Positions 26,222 to 37,102 of a DNA stretch of 64,000 nucleotides are shown in pieces. The DNA comes from Petunia secreta. Taxonomy: Eukaryota > Streptophyta > Magnoliopsida > Solanales > Solanaceae. The stretch covers positions 5,770,501 to 5,834,500 of the forward strand of contig JARKIP010000065.1 of the NCBI GenBank assembly GCA_029990175.1, written 5' to 3'. The notes under the pieces are model-generated. The model was not told the origin of the DNA and did not search any database. It was given only the letters and a program-made list of their open reading frames with translations. A program made the position numbers and the translations under genes. Positions within the stretch are counted from its first letter, which is position 1; each line of letters starts with the position of its first letter.

Positions 26222-27559
26222 CTAAAAGTAGTATCGCTTCAGATGGGAGATGTTCCAATTCAGAGGTTCAGGTTCTCCATGAAGAGACTCGATTTGATAT
26301 GAGCCTTTTCCAACAATTGCTTTGACCCTGTAGGGTCCCTCCCAATTTGCAATGAGTTTTCCTCCATTGTCCTCCTTTGTTGATTGGTTCACCGTTTTCA
26401 ACACATAATCTCCAATCTTGAAGTCCCTAAATTTAGCTTTCCTGTTGAGGTAAGCCTCGATCTGTCTTTTTTGGGCAGCGAGTCGAACTAAAGCTAATTC
26501 CCTCTTCTTTTCGAGCAAATCTAGCTCGATGCGCATCGCCTCTTGATTAGCGTCTTCGGCTGTGTGAGCGTACCGAAGACTTGGTTCGCCCACTTCTACA
26601 GGAATGATAGAGTCCATGCCATATGCTAGTGAAAAAGGGGTTTCACCGGTGCTGTTCTTCTCCGTAGTTCGCATGGCCCACAACACCCCCGGCAACTCCT
26701 CGGGCCAAGGTCCTTTCTTCTCATCGAGTCGCTTCTTATAGTTTTCAATTATGATCCTGTTCGAAGATTCGGCTTGGCCATTGGCACTTGGATGATAAGG
26801 AGTCGAGGCGATTCTTTTGATCCCCCATTGTTTGAAGAAATAGGTGATGGCTGCCCCCATGAATTGTTTGCCATTGTCACAAGCGATTTCTCTTGGGACG
26901 CCGAACCTATAGATGATATTCTTTCTAATGAAGTCGATCACTTGCTTTTGCTTCACTTCGGTAAGAGCTGCCGCTTCCACCCATTCTGTAAAGTAATCGG
27001 TCAACACTAAGATGAAACGAACACCACCTTTTCCTTTGGGCAACGGTCCCACGACATCCATTCCCCATTTCATGAAGGGCCACGGTGACACTACCGAATG
27101 AAGAGGCTCGGCCTATTGGTGAATCATTGGTCCGTGGCGCTGGCATTTATCACATTTTTGCACGAAGGTTTTCACATCAGCACTTATTGTGGGCCAATAA
27201 TACCCAGCTCTTAACAATTTACGCACTAGAGATTTTCCCCCTGAGTGGTTGCCGCATTCGCCTTCGTGCACTTCAGCCATCACATACCTTGCCTCGTCGG
27301 GGCACAAGCATTTGGCCATCGGGCCGCAATACAATCTTTTGTATAAATTGCCTTCGATCAGGTGATACGAGGCCGCTTGAGTCCTCAGCTTCCTTGCTTC
27401 TTTTCTATCTTGGGGGACAGTCCCCGAGTCGAAGTAGGAGATGAATTTGCTTCGCCAATCCCAACGATTATCCACGGAATTAACTTGTAATTTCATCTCT
27501 CTCATTTGTGCTGACAGCAATCGAACCACCGAGTCAGTCCCCGAGTGGGCTTCATCGAT
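26222..27559 (-). pseudogene. T2 integrase
   Basis: The minus strand encodes a zinc-binding HHCC module (HEGECGNH then CDKCQRH, about 27120-27290). The DDE catalytic core follows, with WGMDVVGP, CDNGKQF and GQAESSNR (about 26740-27085), and then a C-terminal domain with NWEGPYRVKAIVGKG. The frame ends with HLKRYYF at 26222. It would insert element cDNA into the genome. A single nonsense codon (TAG at about 27113-27115, where T3 has a glutamine codon) separates the zinc module from the core; otherwise the frame is open. Confidence 0.88.
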
Positions 27560-27964
27560 TGCCGAGCCAAGATTCGCCAAGGCATCAGCCTTGGTGTTCT
27601 CCTCCCGAGGTACTTGCTTAATCTGCCATTCTTGGAATTATGTTAAGATCCTTTGTGCTCGGTCCAAGTATAGCTGCATTCTGGGCTCTCGAGCCGTATA
27701 ATCACCGAGGATTTGGTTGACCACCAATTGTGAATCACACGTTAGTTCGATTCTTTCAACCCCCATCTCTTTAGCTAGCTCCAAGCCTGCTAGAGCCGCT
27801 TCATACTCCGCTTCGTTGTTGGCTACTTTTTTTAACCGAACCGAATGCCTGATCTTTTTCCCGGTGGGTGCCCTAAATACAATGCCTAACCCCGAACCTT
27901 TTGAATTTGTTGCCCCATCGGTGTGCAGTACCCACAGTCCCGAAGGGGATCCTTTTGCCATGGA
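27560..27964 (-). pseudogene. T2 second (archaeal-like) RNase H domain
   Basis: Minus-strand residues WVLHTDGATNSKGSG, NEAEYEAALAGLELA and CDSQLVVNQI are RNase H catalytic-core motifs (D, E, D). They lie after the normal gypsy RNase H encoded at 37955-38600. Tat-lineage elements are known for carrying this additional domain. A TAA stop (27638-27640) interrupts just after QRILT. The upstream junction is split by X at 27965. The open frame extending into 28189 is an artefact of the X LTR. Confidence 0.82.
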
Positions 27965-27969
27965 GTTCT

Positions 27970-28824
27970 TGATGCAATACGAACCAGGCTCACCTGTTCG
28001 ATTCATCAAGCAAGTCCACCGAGGAGTCACATGGCGCCCACGATCAAAGTGTGGCCGGAATGAACATACCGAAGACTGCCTCGCCGAGCAGCAACGATGG
28101 AAATCCACCGAGCAGACAACAAGTGACTGTGACCGTTGCTGACACTGACTTCGGAGTTGTGAGACCGAGGACAACTTATGGAAACTCAACGATCAAGCTC
28201 GAGCCCGAAGCTGAAAGCAACCGAACCAAGGAAGAACGACGCCGATCAAAGAATCGATCGAAGGGCTACAAATGTGTCCGAGGCAGGAGAGCGTTCGATT
28301 CCAAATGTGACCGAGGCAAACAAGCGATCGAATCCAATGTGTTCGGGCTGAGCTGCCGAACACACAAGCTACTCCAGCCCTGCGTGGCTTTATCTCATTG
28401 GTCGCCTGTGACCACTTTACTATCTTGCCCTTTTTATTGTCTATATAAACTCCTAGCATAGCTCATTAGGAGACTGTTTTTAGTTTTTAGTTGATAATGA
28501 ATTGAGAGAATAGAGATATAATTGGCCGAGCCATTCTTGTTTGAAGCCCGAGGCTTCGTTTATGCCTTCTTAGGCTTGGAACCGAAATGGATTTCATCAC
28601 TAGTATGAATCCTTGTTAGGTTCAAGTTTCATTTCTCCCTTGGATAATTCAATCAATGTTTTGATTCTGATTATCCGTTCATTCTTCTATTTATGTTCTC
28701 CCCCTTCCCCGGTTTCTTGTTACCCGTGTTACTTTTATTGCTTCCGCATCTTTACTTCATCGTTTCCGCGTCTTGTTTGTTGTCTCCGATTGCAAAGTGT
28801 AAACCCACGGGTTTGCTTGCATCA
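27970..28824 (+). repeat. X LTR 1
   Basis: 855 bp, with a TATATAAA box at 28442-28449 that would drive plus-strand transcription. About six substitutions against LTR 2 by eye. Confidence 0.93.
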
Positions 28825-28827
28825 GTT

Positions 28828-28841
28828 TGGTATCAGAGCAA
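28828..28841 (+). other. X primer-binding site, copy 1
   Basis: TGGTATCAGAGCAA, 3 bp after LTR 1, initiator tRNA-Met type. The second copy is at 33394-33407. Confidence 0.85.
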
Positions 28842-30004
28842 GGCTTGGATTTCGTTCCTACGAATCCACGTTCCTTGTTCAATCTATCTTTACTTTCTGT
28901 TGGTGTTCTTATTTTACAAAAAAAAAAAAGTAAAAAGAAGAAAATTCAAAAATTTGAATTGATTGTTGATTGTTTGGATTAGACAATCACATATTTGAAT
29001 TCACCACTGTCTAAGGAATTGATCGAGTACCCGACGTACAACATTTGTAACTAGGGTTTTTCCATCGTTTTGGACCGTGTTCTTGACGTGGTGTTGTTGA
29101 AAATCGAACCCCAGTTGTGTTTTTGGTGTTTACCGATGAAAACTGGAGGTTGTTGAGGTATTTGGGTCGATTTTTGTGCTTAAAATCGAAGTTCCACTGC
29201 TTGTAGACACTGTCCGTACGCCGGAAGCGTGTTGACATTGTTGACAGTGTACGGGCGACGTGAGCTGTGATCTTAGCTTCGCTTGGAACTGGAGTGATCT
29301 CCGACGTTGTAAAACCGGAGAAGACCCAAATCTTGAGCTTAATCTGTCGTTAGTGGACTGTGAACGAATCTTGATATTGTCCGTACACCGGAGTAAAAGT
29401 TCACTGTTCCATTGAAGAAGAAAGGGGTAAACTGACAAATCTAAAACCCCAGGAGAAAAGTTGTCGGCTAGAAAAGGGAAAGTGGATAAGGTTAAACCCT
29501 ATCTGTACCGAGGAGGAAACACTTGTACCGAGTTCACGTGTTCGGAAAATTCCGAAGCGGAACCGAGGAGGAGGTAGATTCTCTTAGGATTTCACTTTTC
29601 TTGTGTCCGAATATTCTCGATAGTGGATCTCTGGAGTAACTCTTTCTACTCGAGGTCGTACTATCGAATCTGAGCTTATAGGAACTCGTGCGTGGGGTGA
29701 CCGAAGTCCAATTTCGTAGGAAATTCTTTTGACTCCCCGTGCGCAGTTAAATAGCTACCGTTCCATCGAGTCATATAAACTCCTTCCGAACCTAAGCTTG
29801 GAAAGTACTAGTTGTGATTTATCACTTCGGTTTCCTAACAAGGAGGCAAGGCCAACTTGAGTGGAAAAAGGCTGAGTGGTGAGAACAATAGAGTGAGGTC
29901 ACAAAAGCCAACAACCTTGAGTGTAAACACGAGTGGAAAGAACATTGAGTGAACATTACTCGAGTGATACACGTGAGGGAGTGAACTTGTGAGGTCCTTT
30001 ACTC
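28842..30004 (+). other. X leader, copy 1
   Basis: 1.16 kb noncoding leader with many short open frames but no domain. It ends in TTTGTTGCAG (30008-30017), a good splice acceptor, two bases before the ATG at 30020. A leader intron is therefore possible. The same sequence is at 33408-34571. Confidence 0.5.
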
Positions 30005-30019
30005 TTGTTTGTTGCAGCT

Positions 30020-32440
30020 ATGTCTTCGGATGATGGTAGCTACGGAGGGTATGATTCGTGTGGAGATGATGGAGACTATGGTTCCTACGGAGGTGATGAT
30101 TGTTATAACGACACCGGGGACTATGGCTCTTACGAGGACGAAGCAGGTCATTATGGTGAATACGAAGACGAAGAAGACTACGAAGCCTGTGAAGACGAAC
30201 GAGAAGAATCTTTTGCTTCGGGTCAAGAATACGAAGGTAGTGACGCTTCGAGGAACGATGACTCTACTTACTCTCATTGTGATGACCTTGAATATGATGA
30301 GTGTGACATCGAGGAGGTCGATGACGAAGTTGACCGAGCAAACTATTTGATGTCTTCTTCCGTCGGTGTCTCGTGTGGAGCACAAGAGAGTGGTAGAACT
30401 CCTTCCTTCGGGATAGGAGGTGGTGGAGGTTGTTCCATGGGAGGAGGAAGATTTGCAACTTATAGTCGTGGTACACGATTCAATGCTTCCAAGTCCTATG
30501 GAAAGGGTGGCTCGAGGAGCACTGGTGGTTATGGACCCGATGAGGGTAGAGGAGGTTTCTACCGAACACCTTCTTCGAGGAGAAGTTCTCACGGGTTCCA
30601 TGCTAAAACTCCTTCCTCGACTTTCAACAAAACTTCTAATGTTGGAAGAGTGAAAGGAAGTGGGAGTTATTCTAGTGGTGCTACCACTAATGGAGGAAAT
30701 TCTGTACTTAGAAAGGTGCCAACGAAGAGTCCTACGAGCGCAAGAAGTGGTGGGAAAATTGCAAGAAAAGAGTCGACCGAAGTTAACAAGGTTATCACAA
30801 CGGCCGATATCATGACTGAATTATTGGGGATCATGGCCGAACTGCGAGGTGTGGATGTGAGACTTGTTAACCTTGATCCTGCCGGAATCCCGAGGACAAC
30901 AGCTTCGGAGCCATGCTCGGTAACGAAGAATGAGACCTCGGTTGATGAGTCTTCGAGTCCTAGACTTCGGGTCGATGTTAAAGGTCCACCTATTCCAGCT
31001 ATGGGTATTCTTGGTCCTCGACCAAACTCACCCGAATATGAGAGACAAAAGATCGAGAGGAGTAAGGGAGTGACCGGTGACAACTCTCGAGAGGAAAAAG
31101 GAGAGGCTGTGAAGAGTGATGTGAGTGAGTTGTCACCACCCAAACCCACACCTGACCTTGAAAGAAAAATGAGGGAAAAGAAAGAGGGAAAAAGAATCGA
31201 TGAGAGTGAGGACGCCCCTTATTCTAACATTAACCTCTTATCTTCTCCTTCTACTTGTTCGAACTCTTGTGCAGGAACTCTTGGAGGTAAACCGATAGAA
31301 CCTCAACTCTGTACCGAAGTAGATAGACAAGGTGAAGAAGATCTTTCATGTGAGCTCCACGAAGAAGAAACTACTTATGAGACTTCGGAGACAGTGAGAG
31401 AAACCAAAGGTCACTCCGAGGTAAGTGTTCGATTTCCTTCCCGTGAGCATGATACTTCCTTGTCTTGTGAAATTATATGTGAAAACTCTATGCTAGTTGA
31501 TGATTTGTATGATTACAATGTGTTTGCAACTAGTGTAGATTCGAATGGTCAACTTGTGAGTGAATGTGAACCACTAGTTGAGAGAATTGATATTCCACAT
31601 CATGATGTGAGCTCGATCTTCATCGAATCTCTCTTTAGTGATGAAGTTGTAGTTGACCTTACTTGTGACCCTTGTTATGACACACCACCAATCTTTGATA
31701 AAGGGGAAAATGAGTTGTTTGATCATACCCTTGTTGAAATCATTGCCTATGGTGGATCTGTGTGTCGTAGTGAGGAAGATGATACCCTTGAGGAGTCCTT
31801 AGTGGATGAGTTGGATCGGATTATATTCGATGACTCCTCAAGTGTGGTCGATGACCTGGGTTCGGATGCACCTTTGATGGGTAGTGAACTTATTTTCACT
31901 AACCCTCTGTTCGAAGGAGATGGTGATGAGCATCCGACTCGAGGAGAACCACCTCGGTTTGAAAGGCTTAACCCTGTAGATAATCCATTATTTGAGACCT
32001 TCTTCGGAAGTCTGTCTAAAGAGAAGGATTGTCTTGGAGTTCATTTGGGAGGTGAAAAGCTCTCTCTTGGTGTGAATAAGATTGCTTTTAAGAAGGGGAG
32101 TGGAGTATTCGATGTTAGTTGTCGAGTCAATCATTTTACTTACTCCATTCCACATGTCGATCACACCTCGAGTATAGTGCATACCGAAGTCTATAAGCCC
32201 CATGGTGATAAAAGTGAATTTAGGGCTCGGTATGATGACTACGAGTTTAGAGGTGATAGGGCCTTTGATCGTCACATCTTTCATATAAAGTGTCCTATTG
32301 ATCTCTTCGTGTACTCATGTGTTCGGTTCAGTTCCTACTTGAGCCAAGAACTTGTTGTTTCCTTCGGAGACATAGGCTGTTTGATCATTATTGATGCTTG
32401 GCTCTACCATAAGAGTGTGTTTTCCACTCGTAAATACTAA
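30020..32440 (+). CDS. X ORF copy 1, unknown protein
   Basis: I do not recognise this protein. I chose the ATG at 30020 (806 codons), directly after the possible splice acceptor; an in-frame ATG at 30005 would add five residues. Residues about 1-110 are rich in Asp, Glu, Gly and Tyr with repeated DYGSY-like units. Residues about 125-215 are Gly/Ser/Arg-rich (GGGGG, GGGRF, GRGGF), like an RGG-type RNA-binding region. Residues about 215-400 are Ser/Thr/Lys/Pro-rich. From 400 on the chain is acidic with hydrophobic patches and ends STRKY. There is no CCHC knuckle and no protease or RT motif. It sits where gag-pol would be, so a Gag substitute is one hypothesis. The copy at 34587 differs by about five residues. 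Confidence 0.7.
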   Translation: MSSDDGSYGGYDSCGDDGDYGSYGGDDCYNDTGDYGSYEDEAGHYGEYEDEEDYEACEDEREESFASGQEYEGSDASRNDDSTYSHCDDLEYDECDIEEVDDEVDRANYLMSSSVGVSCGAQESGRTPSFGIGGGGGCSMGGGRFATYSRGTRFNASKSYGKGGSRSTGGYGPDEGRGGFYRTPSSRRSSHGFHAKTPSSTFNKTSNVGRVKGSGSYSSGATTNGGNSVLRKVPTKSPTSARSGGKIARKESTEVNKVITTADIMTELLGIMAELRGVDVRLVNLDPAGIPRTTASEPCSVTKNETSVDESSSPRLRVDVKGPPIPAMGILGPRPNSPEYERQKIERSKGVTGDNSREEKGEAVKSDVSELSPPKPTPDLERKMREKKEGKRIDESEDAPYSNINLLSSPSTCSNSCAGTLGGKPIEPQLCTEVDRQGEEDLSCELHEEETTYETSETVRETKGHSEVSVRFPSREHDTSLSCEIICENSMLVDDLYDYNVFATSVDSNGQLVSECEPLVERIDIPHHDVSSIFIESLFSDEVVVDLTCDPCYDTPPIFDKGENELFDHTLVEIIAYGGSVCRSEEDDTLEESLVDELDRIIFDDSSSVVDDLGSDAPLMGSELIFTNPLFEGDGDEHPTRGEPPRFERLNPVDNPLFETFFGSLSKEKDCLGVHLGGEKLSLGVNKIAFKKGSGVFDVSCRVNHFTYSIPHVDHTSSIVHTEVYKPHGDKSEFRARYDDYEFRGDRAFDRHIFHIKCPIDLFVYSCVRFSSYLSQELVVSFGDIGCLIIIDAWLYHKSVFSTRKY

Positions 32441-32457
32441 CCTACTTTCGAAGTAGG
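32441..32457 (+). other. Hairpin immediately after the X ORF stop
   Basis: CCTACTT (32441-32447) and AAGTAGG (32451-32457) form a perfect 7-bp stem with a TCG loop, starting at the first base after the TAA. Conserved in copy 2 at 37008-37024. Confidence 0.6.
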
Positions 32458-32522
32458 AAGCTTTGTTTGTCTTTGCCTTGTTGCAGGTCTTGCCGGTTTG
32501 ATTTCGAGGACGAAATCCTTTC

Positions 32523-32535
32523 AAGAAGGGGAGGA
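32523..32535 (+). other. X polypurine tract
   Basis: AAGAAGGGGAGGA directly before LTR 2. Repeated before LTR 3 at 37090-37102. Confidence 0.8.
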
Positions 32536-33390
32536 TGATGCAATACGAACCAGGCTCACCTGTTCGATTCATCAAGCAAGTCCACCGAGGAGTCACATGG
32601 CGCCCACGATCAAAGTGTGGCCGGAATGAACATACCGAAGACTGCCTCGCCGAGCAGCAACGATGGAAATCCACCGAGCAGACAACAAGTGACTGTGACC
32701 GTTGCTGACACTGACTTCGGAGTTGTGAGACCGAGGACAACTTATGTAAACTCAACGATCAAGCTCGAGCCCGAAGCTGAAAGCAACCGAACCAAGGAAG
32801 AACGACGCCGATCAAAGAATCGATCGAAGGGCTACAAATGTGTCCGAGGCAGGAGAGCGTTCGATTCCAAATGTGACCGAGGCAAACAAGCGACCGAATC
32901 CAATGTGTTCGGGCTGAGCTGCCGAACACACAAGCTACTCCAGCCCTGCGTGGCTTTATCTCATTGGTCGCCTGTGACCACTTTACTATCTTGCCCTTTT
33001 TATTGTCTATATAAACTCCTAGCATAGCTCATTAGGAGACTGTTTTTAGTTTTTAGTTGATATTGAATTGAGAGAATAGAGATAGAATTGGCCGAGCCAT
33101 TCTTGTTTGAAGCCCGAGGCTTCGTTTATGCCTTCTTAGGCTTGGAACCGAAATGGATTTCATCACTAGTATGAATCCTTGTTAGGTTCAAGTTTCATTT
33201 CTCCCTTGGATAATTCAATCAATGTTTTGATTCTGATTATCCGTTCATTCTTCTATTTCTGTTCTCCCCCTTCCCCGGTTTCTTGTTACCCGTGTTACTT
33301 TTATTGCTTCCGCATCTTTACTTCATCGTTTCCGCGTCTTGTTTGTTGTCTCAGATTGCAAAGTGTAAACCCACGGGTTTGCTTGCATCA
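32536..33390 (+). repeat. X LTR 2 (central, shared)
   Basis: 855 bp. It serves as 3' LTR of unit 1 and 5' LTR of unit 2, with no target duplication between them. TATATAAA at 33008-33015. Confidence 0.93.
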
Positions 33391-33393
33391 GTT

Positions 33394-34571
33394 TGGTATC
33401 AGAGCAAGGCTTGGATTTCGTTCCTACGAATCCACGTTCCTTGTTCAATCTATCTTTACTTTCTGTTGGTGTTCTTATTTTACAAAAAAAAAAAAAGTAA
33501 AAAGAAGAAAATTCAAAAATTTGAATTGATTGTTGATTGTTTGGATTAGACAATCACATATTTGAATTCACCACTGTCTAAGGAATTGATCGAGTACCCG
33601 ACGTACAACATTTGTAACTAGGGTTTTTCCATCGTTTTGGACCGTGTTCTTGACGTGGTGTTGTTGAAAAACGAACCCCAGTTGTGTTTTTGGTGTTTAC
33701 CGATGAAAACTGGAGGTTGTTGAGGTATTTGGGTCGATTTTTGTGCTTAAAATCGAAGTTCCACTGCTTGTAGACACTGTCCGTACGCCGGAAGCGTGTT
33801 GACATTGTTGACAGTGTACGGGCGACGTGAGCTGTGATCTTAGCTTCGCTTGGAACTGGAGTGATCTCCGACGTTGAAAAACCGGAGACGACCCAAATCT
33901 TGAGCTTAATCTGTCTTTAGTGGACTGTGAACGAATCTTGATATTGTCCGTACACCGGAGTAAAAGTTCACTGTTCCATTAAAGAAGAAAGGGGTAAACT
34001 GACAAATCTAAAACCCCAGGAGAAAAGTTGTCGGCTAGAAAAGGGAAAGTGGATAAGGTTAAACCCTATCTGTACCGAGGAGGAAACACTTGTACCGAGT
34101 TCACGTGTTCGGAAAATTCCGAAGCGGAACCGAGGAGGAGGTAGATTCTCTTAGGATTTCACTTTTCTTGTGTCCGAATATTCTCGATAGTGGATCTCTG
34201 GAGTAACTCTTTCTACTCGAGGTCGTACTATCGAATCTGAGCTTATAGGAACTCGTGCGTGGGGTGACCGAAGTCCAATTTCGTAGGAAATTCTTTTGAC
34301 TCCCAGTGCGCAGTTAAATAGCTACCGTTCCATCGAGTCATATAAACTCCTTCCGAACCTAAGCTTGGAAAGTACTAGTTGTGATTTATCACTTCGGTTT
34401 CCTAACATGGAGGCAAGGCCAACTTGAGTGGAAAAAGGCTGAGTGGTGAGAACAATAGAGTGAGGTCACAAAAGCCAACAACCTTGAGTGTAAACACGAG
34501 TGGAAAGAACATTGAGTGAACATTACTCGAGTGATACACGTGAGGGAGTGAACTTGTGAGGTCCTTTACTC
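33394..34571 (+). other. X primer site and leader, copy 2
   Basis: Repeats 28828-30004 with a handful of substitutions and one extra A in a poly-A run. It ends with the same splice-acceptor-like TTTGTTGCAG. Confidence 0.7.
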
Positions 34572-34586
34572 TTGTTTGTTGCAGCT

Positions 34587-37007
34587 ATGTCTTCGGATGA
34601 TGGTAGCTACGGAGGGTATGATTCGTGTGGAGATGATGGAGACTATGGTTCCTACGGAGGTGATGATTGTTATAACGACACCGGGGACTATGGCTCTTAC
34701 GAGGACGAAGCAGGTCATTATGGTGAATACGAAGACGAAGAAGACTACGAAGCCTGTGAAGACGAACGAGAAGAATCTTTTGCTTCGGGTCAAGAATACG
34801 AAGGTAGTGACGCTTCGAGGAACGATGACTCTACTTACTCTCATTGTGATGACCTTGAATATGATGAGTGTGACATCGAGGAGGTCGATGACGAAGTTGA
34901 CCGAGCAAACTATTTGATGTCTTCTTCCGTCGGTGTCTCGTGTGGAGCACAAGAGAGTGGTAGAACTCCTTCCTTCGGGATAGGAGGTGGTGGAGGTTGT
35001 TCCATGGGAGGAGGAAGATTTGCAACTTATAGTCGTAGTACACGATTCAATGCTTCCAAGTCCTATGGAAAGGGTGGCTCGAGGAGCACTGGTGGTTATG
35101 GACCCGATGAGGGTAGAGGAGGTTTCTACCGAACACCTTCTTCGAGGAGAAGTTCTCACGGGTTCCATGCTAAAACTCCTTCCTCGACTTTCAACAAAAC
35201 TTCTAATGTTGGAAGAGTGAAAGGAAGTGGGAGTTATTCTAGTGGTGCTACCACTAATGGAGGAAATTCTGTACTTAGAAAGGTGCCAACGAAGAGTCCT
35301 ACGAGCGCAAGAAGTGGTGGGAAAATTGCAAGAAAAGAGTCGACCGAAGTTAACAAGGTTATCACAACGGCCGATATCATGACTGAATTATTGGGGATCA
35401 TGGCCGAACTGCGAGGTGTGGATGTGAGACTTGTTAACCTTGATCCTGCCGGAATCCCGAGGACAACAGCTTCGGAGCCATGCTCGGTAACGAAGAATGA
35501 GACCTCGGTTGATGAGTCTTCGAGTCCTAGACTTCGGGTCGATGTTAAAGGTCCACCTACTCCAGCTATGGGTATTCTTGGTCCTCGACCAAACTCACCC
35601 GAATATGAGAGACAAAAGATCGAGAGGAGTAAGGGAGTGACCGGTGACAACTCTCGAGAGGAAAAAGGAGAGGCTGTGAAGAGTGATGTGAGTGAGTTGT
35701 CACCACCCAAACCCACACCTGACCTTGAAAGAAAAATGAGGGAAAAGAAAGAGGGAAAAAGAATCGATGAGAGTGAGGACGCCCCTTATTCTAACATTAA
35801 CCTCTTATCTTCTCCTTCTACTTGTTCGAACTCTTGTGCAGGAACTCTTGGAGGTAAACCGATAGAACCTCAACTCTGTACCGAAGTAGATAGACAAGGT
35901 GAAGAAGATCTTTCATGTGAGCTCCACGAAGAAGAAACTACTTATGAGACTTCGGAGACAGTGAGAGAAACCAAAGGTCACTCCGAGGTAAGTGTTCGAT
36001 TTCCTTCCCGTGAGCATGATACTTCCTTGTCTTGTGAAATTGTATGTGAAAACTCTATGCTAGTTGATGATTTGTATGATTACAATGTGTTTGCAACTAG
36101 TGTAGATTCGAATGGTCAACTTGTGAGTGAATGTGAACCACTAGTTGAGAGAATTGATATGCCACATCATGATGTGAGCTCGATCTTCATCGAATCTCTC
36201 TTTAGTGATGAAGTTGTAGTTGACCTTACTTGTGACCCTTGTTATGACACACCACCAATCTTTGATAAAGGGGAAAATGAGTTGTTTGATCATACCCTTG
36301 TTGAAATCATTGCCTATGGTGGATCTGTGTGTTGTAGTGAGGAAGATGATACCCTTGAGGAGTCCTTAGTGGATGAGTTGGATCGGATTATATTCGATGA
36401 CTCCTCAAGTGTGGTCGATGACCTGGGTTCGGATGCACCTTTGATGGGTAGTGAACTTATTTTCACTAACCCTCTGTTCGAAGGAGATGGTGATGAGCAT
36501 CCGACTCGAGGAGAACCACCTCGGTTTGAAAGGCTTAACCCCGTAGATAATCCATTATTTGAGACCTTCTTCGGAAGTCTGTCTAAAGAGAAGGATTGTC
36601 TTGGAGTTCATTTGGGAGGTGAAAAGCTCTCTCTTGGTGTGAATAAGATTGCTTTTAAGAAGGGGAGTGGAGTATTCGATGTTAGTTGTCGAGTCAATCA
36701 TTTTACTTACTCCATTCCACATGTCGATCACACCTCGAGTATAGTGCATACCGAAGTCTATAAGCCCCATGGTGATAAAAGTGAATTTAGGGCTCGGTAT
36801 GATGACTACGAGTTTAGAGGTGATAGGGCCTTTGATCGTCACATCTTTCATATAAAGTGTCCTATTGATCTCTTCGTGTACTCATGTGTTCGGTTCAGTT
36901 CCTACTTGAGCCAAGAACTTGTTGTTTCCTTCGGAGACATAGGCTGTTTGATCATTATTGATGCTTGGCTCTACCATAAGAGTGTGTTTTCCACTCGTAA
37001 ATACTAA
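34587..37007 (+). CDS. X ORF copy 2, unknown protein
   Basis: Second 806-codon copy, uninterrupted. Differences from copy 1 that I can see are SRSTRF for SRGTRF, GPPTPA for GPPIPA, CEIVCE for CEIICE, RIDMPH for RIDIPH and VCCSEE for VCRSEE. Composition and regions are as described for copy 1. Retention of an open frame in both units, while neighbouring elements are full of stops, shows X is young or the ORF was functional until recently. It cannot by itself show present selection. Confidence 0.7.
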   Translation: MSSDDGSYGGYDSCGDDGDYGSYGGDDCYNDTGDYGSYEDEAGHYGEYEDEEDYEACEDEREESFASGQEYEGSDASRNDDSTYSHCDDLEYDECDIEEVDDEVDRANYLMSSSVGVSCGAQESGRTPSFGIGGGGGCSMGGGRFATYSRSTRFNASKSYGKGGSRSTGGYGPDEGRGGFYRTPSSRRSSHGFHAKTPSSTFNKTSNVGRVKGSGSYSSGATTNGGNSVLRKVPTKSPTSARSGGKIARKESTEVNKVITTADIMTELLGIMAELRGVDVRLVNLDPAGIPRTTASEPCSVTKNETSVDESSSPRLRVDVKGPPTPAMGILGPRPNSPEYERQKIERSKGVTGDNSREEKGEAVKSDVSELSPPKPTPDLERKMREKKEGKRIDESEDAPYSNINLLSSPSTCSNSCAGTLGGKPIEPQLCTEVDRQGEEDLSCELHEEETTYETSETVRETKGHSEVSVRFPSREHDTSLSCEIVCENSMLVDDLYDYNVFATSVDSNGQLVSECEPLVERIDMPHHDVSSIFIESLFSDEVVVDLTCDPCYDTPPIFDKGENELFDHTLVEIIAYGGSVCCSEEDDTLEESLVDELDRIIFDDSSSVVDDLGSDAPLMGSELIFTNPLFEGDGDEHPTRGEPPRFERLNPVDNPLFETFFGSLSKEKDCLGVHLGGEKLSLGVNKIAFKKGSGVFDVSCRVNHFTYSIPHVDHTSSIVHTEVYKPHGDKSEFRARYDDYEFRGDRAFDRHIFHIKCPIDLFVYSCVRFSSYLSQELVVSFGDIGCLIIIDAWLYHKSVFSTRKY

Positions 37008-37102
37008 CCTACTTTCGAAGTAGGAAGCTTTGTTTGTCTTTGCCTTGTTGCAGGTCTTGCCGGTTTGATTTCGAGGACGAAATCCTTTCAAGAAGGGGAG
37101 GA

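Noticed and set aside
27970..28189. N-terminal extension of the T2 RNase H frame
   Set aside because: It is X LTR sequence read in the minus strand; the real coding continues at 37955.
28051..28461. Plus-strand frame MAGMNIPKT in each X LTR
   Set aside because: Lies upstream of the LTR TATA box and differs in all known respects from a conserved protein; treated as chance, though it recurs because the LTR does.
29999..30601. 200-codon minus-strand frame opposite the X ORF, with a copy at 34566-35168
   Set aside because: Ser/Thr/Val-rich shadow of the codons on the other strand; no start context or domain.
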